DNA of 64,000 nucleotides, taken from Herbiconiux daphne (GTDB lineage Bacteria > Actinomycetota > Actinomycetes > Actinomycetales > Microbacteriaceae). The DNA lies in contig NZ_JANLCJ010000004.1 of the NCBI RefSeq assembly GCF_024979295.1, positions 1 to 64,000 on the forward strand, read 5' to 3'. Numbering within the stretch: position 1 is the stretch's first letter; each line of letters starts with the position of its first letter. The position numbers were made by a program, and so were the translations under genes. Under the pieces are notes generated by a model that made no database searches, was not told the DNA's origin, and saw only the letters and a list, made by a program, of their open reading frames with translations. Below, piece after piece: positions 24,371-32,579 of the stretch.

Positions 24371-25869
24371 CCACCACCGCCGAACTCGACGCCGTCGCCC
24401 ACGCCGCCGAGGCCGCCTTCGAGACCCTCGTGGCCTCGACCGCCGCCGACCGCGCGCGCTGGCTGCGAGCCGTCGCCGACGCGCTCGACGCCGACGCCGA
24501 GGGCCTCGTCGCCCTTGCCGACGAGGAGTCCGCGCTCGGAGCGCCCCGCCTCACCGGCGAGCTCGCCCGCACCACCGGCCAGCTGCGTCTGTTCGCCACG
24601 GCCATCGTCGAGGGCTCCTACCTCGAAGCCACCATCGACCACCCCGATCCCTCGGCCACGCCCCCGCACGGCGACCTGCGGCGCCTGCTGCGCCCGATCG
24701 GGCCCGTCGCCGTGTTCAGCGCCTCGAACTTCCCGTTCGCCTTCTCGGTGGCCGGTGGCGACACCGCGTCGGCCCTGGCCGCGGGCTGCCCGGTCATCGT
24801 GAAGGCGCACTCCGCGCAACCTCGGCTCTCGCAGCGCACCGCCGAGCTCGTGATCACCGCCCTGGCGGCATCCGGAGCACCCGACGGCGTCTTCGGCCTC
24901 ATCGAGGGCCGAGAGGCCGGCGTCGCCCTGGTGCAGCACCCCGCCATCCGCGCCGTCGGATTCACCGGGTCGCTGCACGGCGGACGCGCCCTCTTCGACC
25001 TCGCCTCGGCGCGTGCCGATCCCATTCCGTTCTACGGCGAGCTCAGCGCGGTGAACCCGGTGCTCATCACGGCGGCGGCCCTCGAAGCCCGCGCCGATGA
25101 ACTCGCCAAGGGCCTCGCGGCCTCGTTCACGCTGGGGGTCGGCCAGTTCTGCACCAACCCCGGCGTCGTGCTCGTGCCCGCGGGCTCGGGCTTCGCCGAC
25201 CGCGTCGCCGCGCTGGTCGATCCGGCCGACGAGAAGCGGATGCTCACACCCGGCATCGCCGCCGCCTACGCCGACGGGGTGCAGGCCCTGGCGGGGCACG
25301 CCGGGGTGCGGGTGGTGGCGGCATCCGATCGCCCGATGACGGCGGACACGGTGGGCGCGACGGCCACGCCGGACACACCCAGCTCGGCGAGCCCCGCGGG
25401 CACGGCGAGCCCCGCCGTCTTCGAGACCACGGCGGCCGCCACTCTGGCCGACCCGTCGGCGCTGCTCGTGGAGTGCTTCGGCCCCGCGACGCTCGTCGTC
25501 GAGTACACCTCGATCGACGAGGCACTCGCCACCGTGCGCGCCGTGGGCGGAAGCCTCACCGCGACCCTGCACTCCGAGCCCTCGGATGACGTGGGCGAGA
25601 TCGTCGCGGTGCTCACCTCGGTCGCGGGCCGGGTGCTCTTCTCGGGCTGGCCGACCGGGGTGGCCGTCACGTGGTCGCAGCAGCACGGTGGCCCCTGGCC
25701 GTCGACGACGACGATCCACACGTCGGTGGGCGTGACGGCGCTGCGCCGGTTCCTGCGGCCGGTCGCCTACCAAGACGCCCCCGACGCCCTGCTGCCGCTC
25801 GCGCTGCAAGAGGCGAACCCGCTCGGCATCCCCCGCCGCGTCGACGGCGTGCTCACGCTCGCCAGCTGA
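24367..25869 (+). CDS. 2-oxoglutarate semialdehyde (2,5-dioxovalerate) dehydrogenase
   Basis: Aldehyde dehydrogenase of 500 residues that would oxidise the KdgD product to 2-oxoglutarate, completing the route into the TCA cycle. Subfamily features: FSASNFPFAFSVAGGDTASA, VIVKAHSAQPR, GFTGSLHGGRALFDL, the general base Glu in FYGELSAVNP, and nucleophile C262 in GQFCTNPG. The stretch around residues 322-355 (ATATPDTPSSASPAGTASPA) is a Pro/Ser/Thr-rich insertion. ATG 24367 overlaps the previous stop. It is the last gene of the four-gene operon. Confidence 0.88.
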   Translation: MTTTAELDAVAHAAEAAFETLVASTAADRARWLRAVADALDADAEGLVALADEESALGAPRLTGELARTTGQLRLFATAIVEGSYLEATIDHPDPSATPPHGDLRRLLRPIGPVAVFSASNFPFAFSVAGGDTASALAAGCPVIVKAHSAQPRLSQRTAELVITALAASGAPDGVFGLIEGREAGVALVQHPAIRAVGFTGSLHGGRALFDLASARADPIPFYGELSAVNPVLITAAALEARADELAKGLAASFTLGVGQFCTNPGVVLVPAGSGFADRVAALVDPADEKRMLTPGIAAAYADGVQALAGHAGVRVVAASDRPMTADTVGATATPDTPSSASPAGTASPAVFETTAAATLADPSALLVECFGPATLVVEYTSIDEALATVRAVGGSLTATLHSEPSDDVGEIVAVLTSVAGRVLFSGWPTGVAVTWSQQHGGPWPSTTTIHTSVGVTALRRFLRPVAYQDAPDALLPLALQEANPLGIPRRVDGVLTLAS

Positions 25870-25922
25870 GCCCGAGCACGAGCCCGAGCCCGAGCCCGAA
25901 CCCGAGCCCGAACCCGAACCCG
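25870..25922. repeat. (CCCGAG/CCCGAA)n hexanucleotide repeat
   Basis: About eight imperfect copies of a 6-bp unit fill the 61-bp gap between two convergent genes, starting right at the dehydrogenase stop. No terminator stem was seen there. Slippage-prone simple sequence. Confidence 0.8.
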
Positions 25923-25930
25923 ACGGGCAC

Positions 25931-26842
25931 TCAGCCGGCCCGGTAGCGCTCCACGAAGTGCGTGAGGTTCTGCGCCACCTGGGCGATGAGCTCGTCGTCG
26001 GAGATCTCGTCGTCGAGGTGCTGCCGCAGGGGCTGCTCCCAGATGCTGCGGCCGATGGCGAACCCCGAGAAGCCGCCCGCCTCGGCCGCCACGTCGAGCC
26101 AGTGGTCGAGGCGCTCGACCGGGGCGTCGCGGCCCAGGATGATGCACCGCACGGCATCCCTCCCACCCTGCCGGGCGGCCGACACGACGAGCCGGGCGGC
26201 ATCCGTCGTCTCGAGGCCTTCGATCTTCCAGATGTCGGGTTCGACGCCGGCGGACTGCATCGCGCCGATCACCTCGACCGTCAGGGCAGGCCGCAGGTCG
26301 GTGTCGTATGCGACTGCGTCGCCGCCGACCTGCTCGAGCTGCTTCGCGACGGCCGGAACCAGCAGCTCGAGCAACAGCACCCGGTCGCGGTCGGCGAGCG
26401 CGCGCGACACCGCGGCGAGGTCGGTCAGCTGGGCCGACCGGGACGCCTCGCTGTCAGCGGGGTTGAAGCGCACGAGCACCTTGACCTGATCGGGATCGAA
26501 GCGGTCGACGTGCTCGAGCCATTCACCCGACGCGAGATCGCCGAACTCGAGCTCGAAGGTCGCGCGACCGCTCTGCTCGATCGGCATCGAGAGGTTGATT
26601 CCCGCGGCGCGGGCCTCTCGGGCGACCTCGGCGCCGTAGAGCTCGTCGACCAGCACGCCGACGCTTGCACGATCGACGCCGTCGGCCACCGCCCTCTGCA
26701 GCCCCCGGAACACGAGCTGCTTGCCGACGCTGATCGTGGCGGCCTGTGCCGGCGTGGGCGATCCGTCGATGCGGTAGACGTCTTTGACGAGCGAGGCACG
26801 GTGATCCATCGCCAGAATGAAGATCGGATCGGGCGTGCTCAT
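25931..26842 (-). CDS. DUF2090 (IolC C-terminal-like) aldolase-fold protein
   Basis: A 303-residue protein matching the DUF2090 domain, which forms the C-terminal half of IolC-type proteins of myo-inositol catabolism and has a LacD-like aldolase TIM-barrel fold. Seen: FILAMDHRASLVKDVY at the start, VGVLVDELYGAEVA, and the late GFAIGRSIWEQPL phosphate-binding loop. Here it stands alone without the kinase domain, so it may act as a separate deoxy-ketohexonate-phosphate aldolase; this is inferred. GAGGAG lies 6 nt before ATG 26842. It converges with the uronate operon. Confidence 0.78.
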   Translation of the reverse strand: MSTPDPIFILAMDHRASLVKDVYRIDGSPTPAQAATISVGKQLVFRGLQRAVADGVDRASVGVLVDELYGAEVAREARAAGINLSMPIEQSGRATFELEFGDLASGEWLEHVDRFDPDQVKVLVRFNPADSEASRSAQLTDLAAVSRALADRDRVLLLELLVPAVAKQLEQVGGDAVAYDTDLRPALTVEVIGAMQSAGVEPDIWKIEGLETTDAARLVVSAARQGGRDAVRCIILGRDAPVERLDHWLDVAAEAGGFSGFAIGRSIWEQPLRQHLDDEISDDELIAQVAQNLTHFVERYRAG

Positions 26843-27028
26843 GCTGTCTCCTCGTCGTCGGCGTGCCGCGAGTCTACCCGCCGGCGCCGGCCCGATCTCG
26901 TTGACGTCTGTTCGGTGAAATCCCTAGAGTGGCGATCGTCTGGGTCGATGCGACGCCTTGGGCGGCATCCACTCGGCACGCCGTTTTCGAACGCCCACGT
27001 CATCCCAGAGCCCTGAGGAATATCTCGC

Positions 27029-27598
27029 ATGAGAACACTCCGCTACTCCATCAGCGTCACCCTCGACGGCTGCTGCCACCACGAGGCGGGCCTTCCGCCC
27101 GACGAGGAATCGATGGACTACTGGACCGCCGAGATGGCGCAGGCTGACGCCCTGATCTTCGGCCGCACGACCTACGAGATGATGGAGTCGGCGTGGCGCA
27201 AGCCGGCCACGGGCAGCTGGCCCGACTGGATGACCGACTGGCAGCTGCCGTTCGCCGAGACCATCGACCAGGCGAAGAAATATGTCGTGTCGAGCACGCT
27301 GAGCGAGGCCGACTGGAACGCCGAACTGGTGACCGACGACCTCGGAGCGACGGTCGAACTCCTCAAGCAGGAGCCGGGCGAGGCCCTGTTCGTGGGCGGC
27401 GTGACGCTGCCTCTCGCGCTGGCCGACCTGGGACTGATCGACGAATACGTCTTCCTCGTGCAGCCCCTGCTCGCCGGGCACGGGCCCTCGTTGCTCGCCG
27501 GTCTGCGTGAGCACATCGAGCTCGAGCTCGTCGATCGCCGCGACTTCCGCTCGGGGGTGGTCGCTCAGCGATTCCGGCCCCGCACGACGCCGGCCTGA
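27029..27598 (+). CDS. Dihydrofolate reductase family (RibD C-terminal domain) protein
   Basis: Small NADPH-dependent reductase-like protein of 189 residues. It begins with RYSISVTLDGCCHHEAG (family: SVSLDG), continues with DALIFGRTTYEMMESAW, and has FVGGVTLPLALADLGLIDEY in place of the GGG-nucleotide loop. Such stand-alone proteins are common in actinobacteria and have unknown substrates. GAGGAAT precedes ATG 27029. Only 5 bp separate its stop from the convergent oxidoreductase gene. Confidence 0.85.
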   Translation: MRTLRYSISVTLDGCCHHEAGLPPDEESMDYWTAEMAQADALIFGRTTYEMMESAWRKPATGSWPDWMTDWQLPFAETIDQAKKYVVSSTLSEADWNAELVTDDLGATVELLKQEPGEALFVGGVTLPLALADLGLIDEYVFLVQPLLAGHGPSLLAGLREHIELELVDRRDFRSGVVAQRFRPRTTPA

Positions 27599-27603
27599 CG
27601 GGT

Positions 27604-28941
27604 CTAGCGACCGAACGGCTCGAACAACCGCAGATCGGGGATGCGCACCGGCTCGCCCGTCTCGAGCGAGATGTTGCCCGCGATGCCCACCGACACCGCC
27701 TTCACCCCGTCGGCGAAGCCGGCCACGCGGCCCAGCCGCTCGTCGACCTCCACGCGGTGGAACAGGTGCTCGAGCAGGTAGGCGTCACCGCCGCCGTGCC
27801 CGCCGATGCCCGCGGGGATCTCGACCTCGCGCGCGCCCTCCCAGTGCCGCTGAACCACGAGTCGCTCCGAATCGGGCCGCACATCGTCTTCCGGCGAGTA
27901 GCCGGGGTTCGCGCTCGGGTCGACGATCACCGACCCGTCGTCGCCGATCAGCACCGCACCACGCTCGACCACCTCGAGCTCGGCGCGGCCCTCGGTGCCG
28001 CTCACCGTGACGCGGTAGCCCTCCCACGGCGAATGCGCGTTGAGCGAGTAGCTCAGCGTCACGCCGGAGTCGTAGTCGACCAGCGCCGCGAGGTTGTCTT
28101 CGATCGTGATGCCGGGGTCGAACACGTCGCGGTCGCGCAGGTAGCCGTCGTGGTGCTCGTTGTCGTAGTAGAGCTCCTTCATGCGCGCATTCGTCGTGAG
28201 GTCGAGCGCGAACGGATCACCCTCGACACCGGTGCCGCGCGAGGGCCGCTCGCCGAGACCACGCTTGGCGGCGTTCTCGGCGCCGTAGAACCGCAGCCCG
28301 CCGCTCGCGAACACGCGCACGGGGGTGGCGGCGATCCACCAGTTCACCAGGTCGAAGTGGTGCGAGGCCTTGTGCACGAAAAGGCCGCCCGAGTTCTTCT
28401 TGTCGCGGTGCCAGCGGCGAAAGTAGTCGGCGCCGTGCACCGTGTCGAGCGCCCACTCGAAGTGCACTGCGGTGACCTCGCCGATCTGCCCCTCGGCGAT
28501 GACGCGCCGCAGGGTGCTGTTGCGCGGGCTGTAGCGGTAGTTGAACGTGGTGATGACCTGCTTGCCGGTCTCGTCGATGGCGGCCGCGATGCGGCGCACG
28601 CTCTCGACGTCGATGGTGAGCGGCTTCTCGACCACGACGTCGGCGCCGGCCCGCAGGGTGCGCACGACGTAGTCGGCGTGGGTGTAGTCGGGGCTCGTCA
28701 CCACGACCCGGTCGATGTGCCGGTCACGGATGACGCGTTCGAGGTCGGCCGGATCGAACCGCTCGGGCGGCGTGACACCCGCCTCGACGGCGTGCCGCTC
28801 GTAGACGTCGAGCCGGCCCGGGTTGACGTCGCTCCAGGCGACGAGCTCGGCGACATCCGAATGCGGTCCGAAGATGCCTCGCACGTAGAGGTCGGCGCGG
28901 CCGCCGGTGCCGATGAGTGCGTAGCGTTCGATCTGCGCCAT
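27604..28941 (-). CDS. Gfo/Idh/MocA-family oxidoreductase
   Basis: NAD(P)-dependent oxidoreductase of 445 residues, larger than the usual ~350-380. The Rossmann motif is ALIGTGGRADLYVRG at residue ~8, the EKP motif is DVVVEKPLTIDVESV, and the catalytic domain has GLFVHKASHHFDLVNWW. The extra length is in the C-terminal half (GVEGDPFALDLTTNARM...). It is divergent from a LacI regulator, with two LacI-type operators in between, so it is likely induced by the sugar that regulator senses. AGGAAG lies upstream of ATG 28941. Substrate unknown. Confidence 0.88.
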   Translation of the reverse strand: MAQIERYALIGTGGRADLYVRGIFGPHSDVAELVAWSDVNPGRLDVYERHAVEAGVTPPERFDPADLERVIRDRHIDRVVVTSPDYTHADYVVRTLRAGADVVVEKPLTIDVESVRRIAAAIDETGKQVITTFNYRYSPRNSTLRRVIAEGQIGEVTAVHFEWALDTVHGADYFRRWHRDKKNSGGLFVHKASHHFDLVNWWIAATPVRVFASGGLRFYGAENAAKRGLGERPSRGTGVEGDPFALDLTTNARMKELYYDNEHHDGYLRDRDVFDPGITIEDNLAALVDYDSGVTLSYSLNAHSPWEGYRVTVSGTEGRAELEVVERGAVLIGDDGSVIVDPSANPGYSPEDDVRPDSERLVVQRHWEGAREVEIPAGIGGHGGGDAYLLEHLFHRVEVDERLGRVAGFADGVKAVSVGIAGNISLETGEPVRIPDLRLFEPFGR

Positions 28942-29022
28942 CGCGATCCTGCTTCCTGGCGCTCGCGCGCCTCTCGGTGCCCGCGCATCGTGCCCGTCGC
29001 GGCGGGGGACTCGGTGCGGGGT

Positions 29023-29038
29023 GAGAAAGCGCTTACTC
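29023..29038. promoter_or_regulatory. LacI-type operator GAGAAAGCGCTTACTC (proximal to the oxidoreductase)
   Basis: Sixteen-bp palindrome with one mismatched pair and central CG, 82 bp upstream of the oxidoreductase ATG in the divergent gap. It forms a pair with the site at 29079-29092 (centres 56 bp apart). Confidence 0.7.
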
Positions 29039-29078
29039 GTGAGCGTCGTTCGAACAGCGGATGCCGCCGCCCGCGTGC

Positions 29079-29092
29079 GAGAAAGCGCTATC
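29079..29092. promoter_or_regulatory. LacI-type operator GAGAAAGCGCTATC (proximal to lacI)
   Basis: Second palindrome of the divergent region; its core GAAAGCGCTATC equals that at 18365-18376. It lies about 117 bp upstream of the lacI ATG, fitting looping or autoregulation. Confidence 0.7.
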
Positions 29093-29208
29093 CCGGGTTC
29101 TCCCTCAATGTCTACCAGTCCTGCGCCTCGGGGGCAAACCCGCGGGGCCGAAACGCCGATCGCGATAGCATCGACTCGCTCACGCACCACCGGCTGCCGG
29201 AGGAACTC

Positions 29209-30255
29209 ATGCCCGAGAACATCCCCGACGAGGGTCGAACCACGCCCGCCACCCTCGAAGACGTCGCCCGCGCCGCCGGCGTCTCGCTGGCCACGGCGTC
29301 GCGATCGCTGAACGGCAGCAACCGCACCGTCAACGAGACCTACCGCACGCGGGTGCTCGACGCGGCCGCCCGGCTGAACTACTCCCCCAACCTCTCGGCT
29401 CAGGCCGTCGCCCGGGGCAGCACGATGACGGTCGCGCTGGTGGTGGCCGACATCTCCGACCCCTACTTCTCGTCGATCGCCGCCGGTGTCGTGGCCGAGG
29501 CCGACCGTGAGCGCATGATCGTCACCATGGCCGCGAGCGAGCGCGATCCGCAGCGCGAGCTCGACATCGTGCGCACCCTGCGCGGCCAGCGCCCGAAGGT
29601 GATCATCCTGGCCGGGTCGCGTCGCGAAGGCGACCCGACCGAGGCCGCTCTGCGCCGCGAGCTCGACGACTACGAGCGCGCCGGCGGGCGCGTGGTGTTG
29701 ATCAGCCGCAACGAGCTGGGGTTCCGCACAGTCACGATCGACAACGCGCCGGGCGCCGAGGCGCTCGCCACGTCGCTCGTCGGGCTCGGCTACCGCGGTT
29801 TCGCCGTGCTCATCGGCAATCGCGAGCTGAAGACGGCGGCGGATCGCTACGAGGGTTTCGTCGCAGGGCTCGCGCAGAGCGGCATCCGCATCGATCCCGA
29901 CCACGTCGTACGCAGCGCCTTCACCCGCGACGGCGGCTACGACGGCATGCGCCAGCTCGTGTCGCGCGGCCTCGACGACATCGACGTGGTGTTCGCGGTC
30001 AACGACGTGATGGCGGTCGGCGCCCTGTCGGCGCTGCGCGACGCCGGTCTCAACCCCGGCGTCGACGTCGCCATCGCGGGTTTCGACGACATCCCGACGG
30101 TTCAGGATGTCTGGCCCACCCTCACCACGGTGCGCGTGCCGCTCGTCGACGTGGGTCGCAAGGCCCTGCGCATCGCGCTCGCCGACCGCCCGGGCGACGA
30201 GTCGCCCGTCGCCACCGAGGTCGTGGTGCGGGACAGCACCCCGCCCGTGCGCTAG
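29209..30255 (+). CDS. LacI-family transcriptional repressor
   Basis: LacI/GalR repressor of 348 residues, normal family length. The helix-turn-helix is ATLEDVARAAGVSLATASRS (residues ~14-33), the hinge RLNYSPNLSAQAVARG, and the effector domain ADISDPYFSSIAAGVVAEA with IAGFDDIPTVQDVWPTLTTV near the end. CGGAGGAA lies 5 nt before ATG 29209. It is divergent from the oxidoreductase and probably controls it via the two operators, perhaps with other GAAAGCGC sites in the window. Unlike the other two LacI proteins here it has no low-complexity tail. Confidence 0.93.
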   Translation: MPENIPDEGRTTPATLEDVARAAGVSLATASRSLNGSNRTVNETYRTRVLDAAARLNYSPNLSAQAVARGSTMTVALVVADISDPYFSSIAAGVVAEADRERMIVTMAASERDPQRELDIVRTLRGQRPKVIILAGSRREGDPTEAALRRELDDYERAGGRVVLISRNELGFRTVTIDNAPGAEALATSLVGLGYRGFAVLIGNRELKTAADRYEGFVAGLAQSGIRIDPDHVVRSAFTRDGGYDGMRQLVSRGLDDIDVVFAVNDVMAVGALSALRDAGLNPGVDVAIAGFDDIPTVQDVWPTLTTVRVPLVDVGRKALRIALADRPGDESPVATEVVVRDSTPPVR

Positions 30256-30317
30256 CCCGCGGCGCCGTGCCCCGCCCGCCCGCGTCCGATCCCCAACCCG
30301 CCCCTCCCCCTCACTCC

Positions 30318-30879
30318 GGTCGCGCAAACGCACCCAACTCGCCTCCCAGCGAGCACTTTGCGCGACCACGACCGGGCGACGTCGGCCCAACCAGCCCCGC
30401 GCTTCGTTCCCCGCCGGCCTCGCGCCGTCTCCGGTCGCGCAAGAGCACCAAATCGGCTTCCCATCGAACACTTTGCGCGACCGCGCCGAGTCCGACCACG
30501 ATCGAGCTTCGACGGGCCCGAACCGCATCGCCTCACGTTCCATCCGGCGTCGCGCACCTGCCTCGCGCCCCTATACCCACCGAACCTGCCGCCCGCGGCC
30601 GCCCCGCTCCCTCTGCCCACCTGGCGTCGCTCCCCGCTACCCGACCCCACACCGTCGCCGGTCGCGCAAAGGCACCCAAAGGGGCTCCGGGGCAGCACTT
30701 TGCGCGACCGTGAGCGAGTCCGCGTCCGCGGGCGGGCGGCTCGGACCCGACCCGCCCACGCCTTGTTCCCACCGGCTTCACGCTCGACCCACCACGCGTC
30801 CTCGTCCCATCCCGGCCTCCAGCGTCTCCGGTCGCGCAAAAGCACCCAAGGGGGCCGCCAGAGAGCACTTCGCGCGACC
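30318..30879. repeat. Array of four 50-bp palindromic repeats in a 725-bp gene-free stretch
   Basis: The gap between lacI (ends 30255) and xylB (starts 30981) has no supported gene. It holds four elements of exactly 50 bp: 30318-30367, 30433-30482, 30660-30709 and 30830-30879. Each begins GGTCGCGCAA and ends GCGCGACC, so its ends pair as an 8-11-bp stem; GCACC near position 13 and CACTT near position 38 are kept while the centre varies. Start-to-start distances are 115, 227 and 170 bp. The DNA after the first three copies also shares weaker similarity (a GTTCC...CCGGC block 40-60 bp downstream), so the true unit may be ~115 bp. The region is strongly C-rich on the plus strand. It is not a CRISPR: spacing is irregular and the repeats differ. 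Confidence 0.85.
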
Positions 30880-30980
30880 GCGGTGAGGGCGCAAGTACGA
30901 GCGAGGGGCGTTGCGTGCGGCATCGCGACCGAATATGTTGTCAACGAAAACTTTTTTCCCTGGCCTTTCAGGAGACACCA

Positions 30981-32537
30981 ATGACGCTCGTCGCCGGCAT
31001 CGATTCGTCCACGCAGAGTTGCAAGGTCGTGGTGCGCGATCTCGCATCGGGTGCGCTCGTGCGCGAGGGCCGAGCCGCGCATCCGGAGGGCACCGAGGTT
31101 CACCCCGACGCCTGGTGGGCCGCGCTGCTCAGCGCCCTCACCGCGGCCGGCGGGCTCGACGACGTCGCCGCCATCTCGATCGCCGGCCAGCAGCACGGCA
31201 TGGTGGTGCTCGACGCCGATGCTCGGGTCATCCGCCCCGCCCTGCTCTGGAACGACACCCGATCGGCCCAAGCCGCCCGCGACCTGATCGACGAGTTCGG
31301 CGCGGCCGATCTGGCCTCTCGCACCGGATCGGTTCCCGTCGCGAGCTTCACCGCCACCAAGCTGCGGTGGCTGCGCGACGCCGAACCGGATGCCGCGGCG
31401 CGCGTCGCCGCCGTCGCCCTGCCTCACGACTGGCTCACCTGGCGCCTTCGCGGCTACGGACCCGCCGACGAGAGCGAGCTCGGCCCGGTGCTCGAGGAGC
31501 TTGTCACCGACCGGTCCGACGCCAGCGGCACCTCCTATTGGAACCCCCGCGCCGGCACCTACGACCGCGACATCCTCGTCGCCGCGCTCGGCCACGACGC
31601 CGTGTTGCCCCGCGTGCTCGGCCCCGCCGAACCGGCCGGCACGACCATCGCCCACACCGCGACGGCTGCCGCGACCACGGCTGCGACCGGCCGCCCCGCC
31701 GCCGCCGCCGAGTCCACCGACGTCGCCGGCACCACCACCACCGTCACCATCCCCGCCGGGATCGTCGTCGGCCCCGGCGCGGGCGACAACGCCGGAGCCG
31801 CGCTCGGCCTCGGCGCCACCGAGGGCGACGTGATCGTCTCCATCGGCACGAGTGGAACGGTCTTCGCCGTCACCGGCGCACCCTCGAGCGACGCCACCGG
31901 CACCGTCGCCGGCTTCGCCGACGCCTCGGGCGCCTTCCTGCCCTTGGTCGCCACGCTCAATGCGGCGCGCATTCTCGACTCCACCGCCGCCCTGCTCGGC
32001 ATCGACCACGACACCCTCGGCACCCTCGCCCTGGCCGCCGAGCCCGGATCGCACGGCCTCGTGCTGCAGCCCTACTTCGAGGGCGAACGCACACCCAACC
32101 TGCCGGATGCCACGGCCACCCTGTTCGGCATGACCATGGCCTCGACCACTCGCGAGAACCTCGCCCGCGCCTCGATCGAGGGCCTGCTCTGCGGCCTCGC
32201 CGACGGCCTCGACGCCGTGCGGGCGGTGGGCGTCGAGCCGCGGCGCATCCTGCTGATCGGCGGGGCCGCCCTCAATCCGGCGGTGCAGCAGATCGCCGCC
32301 CAGGTCTTCGACGTCGCCGTCACCGTGCCCGAACCCGGCGAATACGTCGCGAACGGCGCCGCCCTGCAGGCCGCCTGGACCCTCACCGGCACCCGCCCCT
32401 CCTGGCCCGTCTCACTGGTCGCGTCGCCGGCGGCCGATCATCGCCCGATCATCCGCGAGCAGTACGCGGCCCGCGCAGCCGCCGCCCCTACGGCACCCAC
32501 CCCGGCCGCACTCACCCCGATCGCTTCGCCGGCCTGA
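30981..32537 (+). CDS. xylB: Xylulokinase (FGGY family)
   Basis: ATP-dependent kinase of 518 residues, phosphorylating D-xylulose for the pentose phosphate pathway. FGGY features: [16 protein letters not shown] at the start, [22 protein letters not shown], the catalytic Asp D269 in [24 protein letters not shown], and [20 protein letters not shown]. An insertion of ~35 Ala/Thr-rich residues ([20 protein letters not shown], ~232-255) lies just before the catalytic loop, and the C-terminal 20 residues are Ala/Pro-rich. AGGAGA lies 8 nt before ATG 30981. The 50 bp upstream are AT-rich (TATGTTGTCAACGAAAAC) and likely hold the promoter and a sugar-regulator site. No xylose isomerase is nearby. Confidence 0.9.
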   Translation: MTLVAGIDSSTQSCKVVVRDLASGALVREGRAAHPEGTEVHPDAWWAALLSALTAAGGLDDVAAISIAGQQHGMVVLDADARVIRPALLWNDTRSAQAARDLIDEFGAADLASRTGSVPVASFTATKLRWLRDAEPDAAARVAAVALPHDWLTWRLRGYGPADESELGPVLEELVTDRSDASGTSYWNPRAGTYDRDILVAALGHDAVLPRVLGPAEPAGTTIAHTATAAATTAATGRPAAAAESTDVAGTTTTVTIPAGIVVGPGAGDNAGAALGLGATEGDVIVSIGTSGTVFAVTGAPSSDATGTVAGFADASGAFLPLVATLNAARILDSTAALLGIDHDTLGTLALAAEPGSHGLVLQPYFEGERTPNLPDATATLFGMTMASTTRENLARASIEGLLCGLADGLDAVRAVGVEPRRILLIGGAALNPAVQQIAAQVFDVAVTVPEPGEYVANGAALQAAWTLTGTRPSWPVSLVASPAADHRPIIREQYAARAAAAPTAPTPAALTPIASPA

Positions 32538-32579
32538 CTCGATAGCGAGTGCCGACGCCGAGCCCGCGGAACCAGCCGC

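Noticed and set aside
30318..30879. CRISPR array
   Set aside because: Only four copies, irregular spacing (65, 177 and 120 bp gaps), variable repeat centres, and no cas genes nearby.
30318..30879. Integron attC cassette array
   Set aside because: The ends are fixed-sequence palindromes without the R/L box pattern, no integrase is present, and there are no genes between the copies.
30252..32054. 600-codon minus-strand open frame through the palindrome array
   Set aside because: Most of it is antisense to xylulokinase. The GRAKCS-like peptides come from the repeats in differing frames, so no single protein explains all four copies.
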